A stretch of 64,000 nucleotides of DNA from Clostridium sp. 12(A). GTDB lineage: Bacteria; Bacillota; Clostridia; Lachnospirales; Lachnospiraceae. Made by a program: the position numbers and the translations under genes. Under the pieces are notes generated by a model. It saw nothing but the letters and a program-made list of their open reading frames with translations, was not told the DNA's origin and did not search any database. Shown here one piece after another: positions 34,488 to 41,994 of this stretch (position 1 is its first letter; every line of letters starts with the position of its first letter). The stretch spans positions 2,899,501-2,963,500 of the forward strand of contig JAGI01000002.1 in NCBI GenBank assembly GCA_000526575.1, given 5' to 3'.

Positions 34488-34517
34488 ATTATAAGCCGAG
34501 AGAACCTTATTACGCAA
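34488..34517 (-). promoter_or_regulatory. Promoter of cbiQO
   Basis: TTGCGT (34517-34512), 18-base spacer, perfect TATAAT (34493-34488). An ATTAAG-CA-CTTAAT dyad sits just upstream at 34535-34548 and may be an operator. Confidence 0.6.
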
Positions 34518-34595
34518 CAAGGAAAACAATCCTCATTAAGCACTTAATGCGCTTTTGATGTAATCCCGATGAGTCGGCTCCTGGCTTTGTAACAT

Positions 34596-34675
34596 AAAAA
34601 AGACAAAGGGAACGGCCGGCTAGGCACCGGCTGCTCGTGCCAGCCGGAACTGAATCGGCTGACCTCCCTTTGTCT
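34596..34675 (-). terminator. Large terminator after the YbiT/YkpA-type ABC-F gene
   Basis: An 11-bp perfect outer stem (AGACAAAGGGA/TCCCTTTGTCT) encloses a second GC-rich hairpin and is followed on the minus strand by TTTTT. Confidence 0.85.
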
Positions 34676-34697
34676 CTAATTTTAATTTGTCTTTATA

Positions 34698-36338
34698 TTA
34701 TTGATTCTCTTGTGACTGTTCTTCTGTCAAAGTAAATACCTGTCTCTTACGAGCCATCTCATCACTTTCAAGATATTCGTCATAGGTAGTGATCTTATCA
34801 ATCAGCTGACCGTTTACGATTTCCATAATGCGGTTGGCTGTTGTCTGTACAATCTGGTGGTCACGGGATGAGAAAAGAATCACTCCCGGGAATTTGATAA
34901 GGCTGTTGTTTAAAGCAGTAATGGATTCCATGTCCAAATGGTCCGTCGGCTCGTCCAACAGAAGTACATTGGAAGCAGAAATCATGAGCTTAGAAAGCAT
35001 ACAACGAACCTTCTCACCTCCGGATAATACCTTGACCTTCTTTACGCCATCTTCTCCTGCAAAAAGCATACGTCCAAGGAAGCCTCGAACATAGGTAGCA
35101 TCCTTTTCTGGAGAGTACTGGGTCAGCCAGTCAGCAATGGTATCATCGTTATCAAATTCTGCTGAGTTATCCTTAGGGAAATAACTTTGACTCGTCGTAA
35201 TTCCCCACTTATACTCACCCTCATCAGGCTCCATCTCACCTGCAAGAATCTTAAATAAAACGGTTTTTGCAAGTTCATTTGGTCCTACAAGAGCCACTTT
35301 ATCCTCACGGTTAATGGTAAAGGAAAGATTATCAAGAATCTTAACTCCATCAATGGTCTTAGAAAGATTGGTTACAGATAAAACCTCATTACCAATCTCA
35401 CGGGCAGGACGGAAATCAATGTATGGATATTTACGGCTGGATGGCTTAATGTCATCTAACTCGATCTTTTCAAGGGCACGCTTTCTGGAAGTCGCCTGCT
35501 TTGATTTGGAAGCATTGGCGGAGAATCGCTGAACGAATTCCTGAAGTTCTTTGATCTTCTCTTCCTTCTTGCGGTTTGACTCCTTCATCTGCTTAACCAT
35601 AAGCTGACTGGACTCATACCAGAAATCATAGTTTCCAGCGTAAAGCTGAATCTTGCTGTAATCAATATCAGCGATATGAGTACAAACCTTATTTAAGAAA
35701 TAACGGTCATGGGATACTACGATTACGGTATTCTCAAAGTTAATAAGGAACTCCTCCAGCCAGGCAATGGCATCTAAGTCCAAATGGTTGGTCGGCTCGT
35801 CCAAAAGAAGAATATCAGGATTGCCAAAGAGTGCCTGGGCAAGAAGAACTTTAACCTTCTCCGCACCATTTAACTCTCTCATGTATTTATAATGTAAATC
35901 AGTCTCAATTCCAAGTCCATTTAAAAGGTTGGCAGCGTCAGACTCTGCTTCCCAGCCGTTCATGGCAGCGAATTCACCTTCTAAATCTGCTGCTTTAATG
36001 CCGTCTTCATCCGTGAAGTCTTCCTTCATGTAGATGGCATCCTTTTCCTTCATGATCTCATAAAGTCTGGTATTACCCATAATAACGGTATCAAGTACCT
36101 GGAATTCATCATATTTAAAATGATCCTGCTTTAAGAAGGATAGTCTTTGTCCTGGTGTTATAACAATATCTCCGACCGTAGTCTCCAGTTCACCGGAAAG
36201 AATCTTAAGGAATGTGGATTTACCGGCTCCATTGGCGCCGATTAAGCCGTAGCAGTTTCCTTCTGTAAACTTAATGTTTACATCCTCAAACAAAGCCTTC
36301 TTCCCGATTCTTAATGTTACGTTATGTGCACTAATCAT
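34698..36338 (-). CDS. ABC-F family ATPase (YbiT/YkpA-like)
   Basis: 546 residues, two ABC domains without membrane segments: Walker A GANGAGKSTFLKI near 38, ELNGAEKVKVLLAQ in place of the first signature, DEPTNHLDLDAIAWLEEFL, a basic linker (KKEEKIKELQEF), then a second domain where Walker A is degenerate (GPNELAKTVLFKI, lacking the GxGKS glycine-lysine-serine order), with LSGGEKVRCML and DEPTDHLD. It probably acts on translating ribosomes. The start MISAHNV follows AAAGGAAATTAAAG. A leader hairpin with a U-tract precedes it. Confidence 0.9.
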   Translation of the reverse strand: MISAHNVTLRIGKKALFEDVNIKFTEGNCYGLIGANGAGKSTFLKILSGELETTVGDIVITPGQRLSFLKQDHFKYDEFQVLDTVIMGNTRLYEIMKEKDAIYMKEDFTDEDGIKAADLEGEFAAMNGWEAESDAANLLNGLGIETDLHYKYMRELNGAEKVKVLLAQALFGNPDILLLDEPTNHLDLDAIAWLEEFLINFENTVIVVSHDRYFLNKVCTHIADIDYSKIQLYAGNYDFWYESSQLMVKQMKESNRKKEEKIKELQEFVQRFSANASKSKQATSRKRALEKIELDDIKPSSRKYPYIDFRPAREIGNEVLSVTNLSKTIDGVKILDNLSFTINREDKVALVGPNELAKTVLFKILAGEMEPDEGEYKWGITTSQSYFPKDNSAEFDNDDTIADWLTQYSPEKDATYVRGFLGRMLFAGEDGVKKVKVLSGGEKVRCMLSKLMISASNVLLLDEPTDHLDMESITALNNSLIKFPGVILFSSRDHQIVQTTANRIMEIVNGQLIDKITTYDEYLESDEMARKRQVFTLTEEQSQENQ

Positions 36339-36383
36339 CTTTAATTTCCTTTCTGTGATCTGCGTATTAATTAAAAAAACCAT

Positions 36384-36406
36384 AAAAAAAGGGGCATTGG
36401 ACCCCC
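36384..36406 (-). terminator. Attenuator-like hairpin in the ABC-F leader
   Basis: Minus strand: GGGG - short loop - CCCC followed by seven T, located between the promoter and the ABC-F start. Such leader terminators regulate several antibiotic-resistance ABC-F genes by ribosome stalling; here that is an inference. Confidence 0.6.
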
Positions 36407-36425
36407 TCACTTTGTCATCTCTCTT

Positions 36426-36453
36426 ATTTTACATGAAAATCCCGAATTTGCAA
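36426..36453 (-). promoter_or_regulatory. Promoter of the ABC-F gene
   Basis: TTGCAA (36453-36448), 16-base spacer, TAAAAT (36431-36426). It overlaps a 9-bp inverted repeat AAAATCCCG/CGGGATTTT (36436-36444 and 36482-36490) that may end the upstream lipoprotein transcript. Confidence 0.55.
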
Positions 36454-36506
36454 GCCTTTTATCAAAAAAGCCATGCCCATCCGGGATTTTCCTGGAATCT
36501 TCATTC

Positions 36507-37145
36507 TTACTTGGCAGCTTCTACCTTTAATGGGTAATTGGATATGCTTCCAGCGTCATAAGTAACCGATACATAGGTGACCTTCACCTTTGCCTTACTT
36601 CCGTTGCTGTCATCATCTGCCTTTCCTAAAACATCAGAATCAAGACCTTCTGCATTATTCTTCATAAAGCTAAGCTCTTTGCCGTCCTCTGTCTGAATGG
36701 TAAAGGTGCTCATTGCCTGGTCAGCAACCGTTCCGGTCGCCTCCAAGGTCTTCATGTTCTCCTGTGCATCTAATACAAGAAGGATCTTGGCATTCTTTGC
36801 ATCTGCCCCTGAAATCTCTCCCTTATAGACTACGGATACCTCGACTCCCTGGTCTAAGGCATAGGATGTTTCAACCGCCGCGTCGTTTAAATCAAGAACG
36901 GTCTGGGCACTGCCGTTTGCTATGGTAATGCCTTTCATGTTATCGGTAACACTTACTACCTTGCCAGTCAATATCTTAAATTCTCCGGTACTTCCCGGAG
37001 CCTCTGTGCTTACCTGGGCCGTTGTCTCCGTGCTTTTGGTCTCAGCAGTCGTTCCGGTATTTTGAGTCTGACTTGCTTTTTTCCCACAGGCCGTAAATAC
37101 AAGGGCAGCACAGAGAACCAATGCTGCAATCAAAGTTTTCTTCAT
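36507..37145 (-). CDS. Lipoprotein of unknown function, 212 residues
   Basis: The signal peptide ends in the lipobox VFTAC (Cys about 19), then a Thr/Ser/Glu-rich linker and a folded part with regular beta-strand pattern (FKILTGKVVSVTDNMKGITIANGSAQTV). The remainder reads like OB-type or similar beta domains (EVSVVYKGEISGADAKNAKILLVL). No family recognised. Start MKKTLIAAL is preceded by AGAGG nine bases upstream. Confidence 0.75.
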   Translation of the reverse strand: MKKTLIAALVLCAALVFTACGKKASQTQNTGTTAETKSTETTAQVSTEAPGSTGEFKILTGKVVSVTDNMKGITIANGSAQTVLDLNDAAVETSYALDQGVEVSVVYKGEISGADAKNAKILLVLDAQENMKTLEATGTVADQAMSTFTIQTEDGKELSFMKNNAEGLDSDVLGKADDDSNGSKAKVKVTYVSVTYDAGSISNYPLKVEAAK

Positions 37146-37273
37146 AAGCATCCTCTTCTTTCTTTTTTCAATCACCTATGATTTCGCTTTTAGTATAACA
37201 TCTGATTGTGAAAAATCTTTTTCTTTTTTCTTAAGTAATTATAATGATTGCCTAAAAATGGTAGTTTTCCGCT

Positions 37274-37289
37274 TAAAACCATGGTTTTA
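37274..37289. repeat. 16-bp palindrome in an intergenic region
   Basis: TAAAACCATGGTTTTA, perfect, between the lipoprotein gene and the adhesin-like gene. Function unknown; possible operator. Confidence 0.4.
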
Positions 37290-37371
37290 GGGACTTTTAA
37301 TCTCACCATCTTTCACCATCTAAAGCAGTCAAAATACAGTCAGAAAATGATATAATCTCCTCTATATAAAT

Positions 37372-37401
37372 GGGCAGGACCGGAAAACCGGATACCTGCC
37401 C
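37372..37401 (-). terminator. Hairpin terminator after the adhesin-like gene
   Basis: GGGCAGG/CCTGCCC with an inner CCGG-TTTT-CCGG, directly after the stop codon; the tail ATTTATATA is only partly T-rich. Confidence 0.6.
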
Positions 37402-37410
37402 TAAATGAAG

Positions 37411-38832
37411 TTATTCTCTTACTCTTACGTAGATACGGCCAATGATATTTCCATCTGCATCCTTTGCACTAACTAAAACCAATCCTTTACTCAGTGCTGT
37501 AACTTTTCCTTTACTGGTTACGTTCGCTATTGATGAATCCATAGGAGCCCATGTCACATTTGCTGTGTTAGTAAAATCATCTACAGTCAATCTGGCCGTC
37601 TCTCCTATTTTTAAATCAATTGCAAGCCTGTAATCGTCTGCATTTTCTACAACTAATACATTTATGTAATCTGTATACGATCCGTCCGTACTTTTAACTG
37701 TTATAACCGTATTACCAGGCACCAAAGCTGTCACTATACCTTTTTCATTTACTGTAGCAACTGTTGGTTCTGAAGAAGACCACATCATTTGTGTATTAAT
37801 ATTTAAGTCATCATCTACACTCAATTGGAGAGTTTCAGATACTTCTAAAACTACTTTTAATTTAGCTTCGGTTGCGGGAGGTGTTTGAGATGCCTCTGGA
37901 GTAGCTAAGGCTTCATTCGAATTACCACTTTCCCTGCCAGCAACTATCGCAGTTACAATATAATAGTATGTAGTTCCATTAGTAACATCTGTATCTGTAT
38001 ATGTAGTATCTTTTACATCTGTTGCTATTGGTGTATATGGACCTCCTGGGGTTGTGGAACGTTTAACGATATAGCTTGTAGCATCGGTTAATGCGTCCCA
38101 TGTTAAATTCACTTTAGAATCGCCGCCAATGGTTTTTAAAGCTGATGGTAATTCTTCCATTGTAAAACCACTATAATTAACCATACTCTGAGAAAAATTA
38201 TAAAATCCAAATTTACCTGATGTATACGTGCTATCATTAATTGTTATATTAGCTAAAATTTTATCTCCCTCTTTTACAACGATATTAAAACTTCCCTCAC
38301 CTGTAAAATTCAAATTAAAATTATATACCGTATTTGCTTTATATCCAATATTATTATTATACAAAGAAGTAACTTTATTTTCACTTCCCGTTGTTATCCA
38401 CAAATCACCGGCACTAACTGAATCATCTGTATTTATAAGTTTAACGCTCATTCCTTGTTTTGCAGCGTCTTGACTTATTTTTTTCCAATCAAACAAATAA
38501 TAATGGCCTACATCTTTGTATCCAAAAACAAAGCCTATGAAATCATCATCTGAATTAGTATTAACACTAAAATTACCTTTTATTTTAGCATTATTGCACT
38601 CGATATCACTTAGAAAAGCTGACGCTTTAGCATTTACCGTTTGTGTTACTGTAGTTTTAGAAGAGTCTAATTTCCAATTAGGTTGTGGATCGTTAGAATT
38701 TGCTAATATGACACTTTTCCAATTAGATAAATCTAATTGTTTAGTAACTGCGGCAAAACCAATAGAAGAATAGGATGTTATTACTGCCATTAATACAATT
38801 GCGAAACTTAATAATTTGCTTATTTTTTTCAT
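37411..38832 (-). CDS. Secreted multidomain protein: lectin-like domain, fibronectin III, two Ig-like (BIG2) domains
   Basis: 473 residues with a signal peptide (MKKISKLLSFAIVLMAVITSYSSIGFAA). Residues about 30-230 resemble thrombospondin-C/concanavalin-like domains (DDFIGFVFGYKDVGHYYLFDWKK). About 235-320 is fibronectin type III (KVNLTWDALTDATSYIVKRS), and about 330-473 holds two bacterial Ig-like BIG2 repeats (MWSSSEPTVATVNEKGIVTALVPG; VTWAPMDSSIANVTSKGKVTALS). No LPXTG or S-layer motif is visible, so attachment is unclear. GGAGGGG ribosome site. The gene is more AT-rich than its neighbours. Confidence 0.85.
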   Translation of the reverse strand: MKKISKLLSFAIVLMAVITSYSSIGFAAVTKQLDLSNWKSVILANSNDPQPNWKLDSSKTTVTQTVNAKASAFLSDIECNNAKIKGNFSVNTNSDDDFIGFVFGYKDVGHYYLFDWKKISQDAAKQGMSVKLINTDDSVSAGDLWITTGSENKVTSLYNNNIGYKANTVYNFNLNFTGEGSFNIVVKEGDKILANITINDSTYTSGKFGFYNFSQSMVNYSGFTMEELPSALKTIGGDSKVNLTWDALTDATSYIVKRSTTPGGPYTPIATDVKDTTYTDTDVTNGTTYYYIVTAIVAGRESGNSNEALATPEASQTPPATEAKLKVVLEVSETLQLSVDDDLNINTQMMWSSSEPTVATVNEKGIVTALVPGNTVITVKSTDGSYTDYINVLVVENADDYRLAIDLKIGETARLTVDDFTNTANVTWAPMDSSIANVTSKGKVTALSKGLVLVSAKDADGNIIGRIYVRVRE

Positions 38833-39059
38833 ACAATGCCCCTCCAAAATTTTTTTATTGTAATTATTGCTGTTATACTTAATCCAAATCAATAAATAAA
38901 GTGCAGAAAAAAAGCCCTCTGAGAGTAACAAATGACCTGTAAATTTTTCAATATAATCGATTATAGTATTCTGGGATTTCAGCACTTGATTTATGTTTTA
39001 GAATGCATTTATATTATCATCTTATATCAACCTGGGCAATTGGTATACTTTCCAAACAA

Positions 39060-39535
39060 ATTTAGCACTATTTCACTAATTTCGATACTCTCCAATGAGC
39101 GGCACCCCTTCCTGATCGGATACATACAGCGCACACTCCAGGTCATGGCCAGCTCTAGGCTCGAAATAATACGACAGTCTGTCATTAATAATGCCAGTGT
39201 TATTTATAATCACCTCATATACTTTAATGGTATATCCAGCCCTACAGATTGCTACCAGACTGCGTATTTATATCCTGCAAGCAAAAGAAGCCTCGGATCA
39301 GTCGAACAGTTTTTAACGAAATCAAAAGAAATGTGATGTCTTTATTTGGTGTTGGCTACGTGTGGATCGTTTTTGACTCTAACGCTGATTTACAAATTAT
39401 CACAACTCCCAACAAGAGTTCTCTCATAGCAGATGATTTATGTGTACTCGCAGTCATTGATCTTGGCTGAACGCTTTTGAGATTAAAATTATTTGTTTTG
39501 CTTCAATATAAAGAATGAGAACGCAATACCCCCGA
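39060..39535 (+). pseudogene. Decayed iron/manganese superoxide dismutase gene
   Basis: Read in shifting plus-strand frames, the region retains recognisable SOD pieces: LEIIRQSVINNASVIYNHLIYFNG (compare the SOD NNAAQxWNHTFYW segment, positions from 39160), SLGSVEQFLTKSKE (compare FGSFEKFKEEF), then after a frameshift near 39331 LFGVGYVWIVFDSNADLQIITTPN (compare FGSGWxWLVxxxDGKLxIxSTxN) and, after a further shift near 39465, a W-x-x-A-F remnant of the WEHAYY motif. The N-terminal part is unclear. It is broken and should not make a working enzyme. Confidence 0.65.
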
Positions 39536-39605
39536 AAATGCATAAGCCATCATCTCCAGGGGTATGTGAAAAATCTTCAGTTATTTTATTGTAAATTCCT
39601 AATAC

Positions 39606-40370
39606 CTATATATTCTCTCCGTACCTTCCAAGAAAACTCTGAGTCCGAACATTAGAAGAAGAAAACACTTCCTCCGGTGTCCCTTCCTCCACAATAACAC
39701 CATCAGCCATGAAAATAACCCGGTCCGAGATATCTCTGGCAAACGCCATTTCATGAGTAACAATGACCATGGTTATCTGTAAATCCGCCAGAGAACGAAT
39801 CACCTTTAACACCTCACTAGTAAGCTCCGGATCCAGAGCAGAGGTGGGTTCGTCAAAAAAGAGAATCTTAGGATTTAACGCCAATGCTCTTGCAATGGCA
39901 ACTCTCTGGCACTGACCGCCGGAAAGCTGGCACGGATACGCTTTAGCCTTATCCTCAAGCCCCATCTTTTTTAAAAGCTTCACCGCTTCTCCATGAACCT
40001 CTTCCTTGTTTCGTTTCTGGACATGAAGAGGTGCGTCCATAATATTTTGAAGAACTGACATGTGAGGGAATAAGTGAAAGTTCTGAAATACAAGTCCGTA
40101 GTTCTTTTGAATCTTCTTTAACTTATCCTTATCTGCATAAACGCTTGTTCCGCCGTCCTCATTCCAGGCCGCCTTTTCTCCCAGATAAACAAGCTCTCCC
40201 CCGTCCATTTGTTCCAGCATGGTAGCACAGCGAAGCAATGTTGATTTCCCCGAACCGGAGGGACCGATGATGGAGACGATTTCACCTTCTTTTACGGACA
40301 GGGAGATATCTTTTAAAACCTCCTGGCCGTTAAATGATTTTCGCACGTGGTTCATTTCCAGTAAATACAT
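39606..40370 (-). CDS. Polar amino acid ABC transporter, ATP-binding protein
   Basis: A GlnQ/TcyC-type ATPase of about 254 residues with Walker [15 protein letters not shown]-loop [12 protein letters not shown], signature [16 protein letters not shown] and Walker [16 protein letters not shown]. Two adjacent ATG codons exist; the second gives better spacing to AGGAGG. It is the last gene of a binding protein - permease - ATPase operon. Cystine or glutamine-type substrate is likely from the family. Confidence 0.92.
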   Translation of the reverse strand: MYLLEMNHVRKSFNGQEVLKDISLSVKEGEIVSIIGPSGSGKSTLLRCATMLEQMDGGELVYLGEKAAWNEDGGTSVYADKDKLKKIQKNYGLVFQNFHLFPHMSVLQNIMDAPLHVQKRNKEEVHGEAVKLLKKMGLEDKAKAYPCQLSGGQCQRVAIARALALNPKILFFDEPTSALDPELTSEVLKVIRSLADLQITMVIVTHEMAFARDISDRVIFMADGVIVEEGTPEEVFSSSNVRTQSFLGRYGENI

Positions 40371-40380
40371 CATAATCCTC

Positions 40381-41031
40381 CTATTCGTAGTAATTCATTC
40401 GTTTTTCTATGTATTCCATCCCAACAGCTACAACCAGGTTGAACACATAGTAAAAAAGTCCTGCTGCCACAAAGGGGATTAAGCTTGTCTGGGAAGACGC
40501 CATGGCCTTTGCCACTGCAAACATCTCCAGAACGCTGATGGTAAATGCAAGGGAGGTATCCTTTACCAGGGTAATTACCTCATTGGTCACAGAAGGTAAA
40601 ATTCGTTTTACCACCTGAGGGAAAATGATTCGTACAAAGGTCTGTGCCTTGGAATATCCAAGAAGTTTTGAAGCCTCATATTGACCAGCTGGCATCGACT
40701 GTATTCCGCTTCTGTAGATCTCTGCAAAATAGGCTGCATAATTGATCACAAAGCCAATGAACGCAGCAATCAGACGGTAATCATTACTCACCTTAATCCC
40801 AAGCAGGTAATAAGGACCGAAATAAACTACCATCAGCTGCAGCATCAGGGGAGTTCCCCTCATGACTGAAATATAGAATTTTACAATGGCCTGTATGACG
40901 CGGTTCTTGGACATTCGCCCAAAGGAAACCAAAAGCCCCAGGGGCAGGGAAAAGACCAGCGTCACCACAAATATCTGGATGCTGACCCACATCCCGCCTG
41001 CCAGCTGTGAAAGTATCTGTATAAAAGTCAT
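40381..41031 (-). CDS. Polar amino acid ABC transporter permease
   Basis: A HisM/GlnP-family permease of 216 residues with about five helices ([25 protein letters not shown]) and the coupling segment [23 protein letters not shown] single permease gene, so it probably works as a homodimer. Ribosome site GGAGGAG. It lies between the binding-protein and ATPase genes. Confidence 0.92.
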   Translation of the reverse strand: MTFIQILSQLAGGMWVSIQIFVVTLVFSLPLGLLVSFGRMSKNRVIQAIVKFYISVMRGTPLMLQLMVVYFGPYYLLGIKVSNDYRLIAAFIGFVINYAAYFAEIYRSGIQSMPAGQYEASKLLGYSKAQTFVRIIFPQVVKRILPSVTNEVITLVKDTSLAFTISVLEMFAVAKAMASSQTSLIPFVAAGLFYYVFNLVVAVGMEYIEKRMNYYE

Positions 41032-41055
41032 GATTACTCCTCCAATTACATCCTC

Positions 41056-41910
41056 TTATTTTCCAACAGTGGTAACATCTTTTCCAAACCACTGCTCTGA
41101 AATCTTCTTACATGTGCCATCGGCTGCCATGGCTTCTAACTGTTCCTGAACCTGATCTCTTAAGGCTTCATTGCCTTTCTTAAATCCAACGCCGTACTCT
41201 TCGGCGGATAGGGATTCCTCTAAAATAACAAAATCCGCTTTTCTCTGCTCAATCTGGTAAGCCGCCACAATGACGTCCATTGCCACAGCATCTACAGCTC
41301 CCATTTCAAGATCCATAAATGCAGTGTTATAATCCGGTGTGGTCTGTAACGTCTTAAAGGTCTTTAATAACGCATCATCTTCTTTAATGGCCTTTTCCGC
41401 AGAAGAATCTGCCTGAACCTCAACTACCTTTCCTGAAAGGTCAGAAAGTGTTTTAATGCCCGAATCCTTACCCACTACAAATACCTGACTGTTTTTCATA
41501 TAAGGCTTGGACCAGGTATAACCGTCTTCCCTGCCCGTTATGGTGAAACCATTCCAGATACAATCAATATTTCCAGACTGAAGCTCCATGTCCTTGGCAT
41601 CCCAGGCAATTGGCTGTGCCACGAATTTCTTTCCTAAACGTTTCGCTACTTCCTTAGCCAGGTCTAAATCAAACCCAGTGTATTCTCCGTTATCTGCCTT
41701 AAAGCCCATGGGAGGAAAATCCTGATCAAATCCTACAGTAAACGTATCCTCTCCATCTGCGGTCTTTCCTGCCTCTGTTGCCTGAGCCGATTCCGTTGTC
41801 TTGCCTGCCTCTGCTGCACTGGTGGGAGCTGCCTCTTTTTTGCCAGAACATCCGGTAAGCATTGCCAGTGTCCCTAATACCAGCGCTGCTTTTATCATTA
41901 TTTTTTTCAT
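41056..41910 (-). CDS. Polar amino acid-binding lipoprotein
   Basis: 284 residues: lipobox AMLTGC, Ala/Thr/Glu linker, then an SBP_bac_3 domain (FTVGFDQDFPPMGFKADNGEYTGFDLDLAKEVAKRLG; IWNGFTITGREDGYTWSKPYMKN). FliY/GlnH-like; cystine is a common ligand, but the sequence alone does not settle it. Start MKKIMIKAAL follows GAGGAGG; an upstream in-frame GTG/ATG extension is rejected. Confidence 0.92.
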   Translation of the reverse strand: MKKIMIKAALVLGTLAMLTGCSGKKEAAPTSAAEAGKTTESAQATEAGKTADGEDTFTVGFDQDFPPMGFKADNGEYTGFDLDLAKEVAKRLGKKFVAQPIAWDAKDMELQSGNIDCIWNGFTITGREDGYTWSKPYMKNSQVFVVGKDSGIKTLSDLSGKVVEVQADSSAEKAIKEDDALLKTFKTLQTTPDYNTAFMDLEMGAVDAVAMDVIVAAYQIEQRKADFVILEESLSAEEYGVGFKKGNEALRDQVQEQLEAMAADGTCKKISEQWFGKDVTTVGK

Positions 41911-41944
41911 CCTTGTATCCTCCTCTTTAATTTCATGTGTTACC

Positions 41945-41973
41945 ATGGTAGCATAGTAAAGTATTTCTGTAAA
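41945..41973 (-). promoter_or_regulatory. Promoter of the amino acid ABC transporter operon
   Basis: TTTACA (41973-41968), 17-base spacer, TACCAT (41950-41945). The -10 lies in a TACCATGGTA palindrome, which could serve as an operator. Confidence 0.55.
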
Positions 41974-41994
41974 GAAGAAAATGACTGGTAAGAA

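Noticed and set aside
36339-36410. N-terminal extension of the ABC-F protein from the GTG at 36410
   Set aside because: The extension is encoded by the leader hairpin and its U-tract; the normal family start is the ATG at 36338. It is noted only as a possible leader reading.
39085-39245. Minus-strand peptide reading across the SOD remnant (VYEVIINNTGIINDRLSYY...)
   Set aside because: It has no start codon or ribosome site and overlaps the better supported plus-strand SOD remnant; it is likely an antisense reading.
38932-39336. 134-codon plus-strand ORF as an independent gene
   Set aside because: Its second half is the SOD remnant and it starts inside the upstream region of the adhesin-like gene without a ribosome site.
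39517-39585. ATACCCC/GGGGTAT hairpin as terminator of the amino acid transporter operon
   Set aside because: The stem is imperfect with a large loop and no T-run on either strand; left unassigned.
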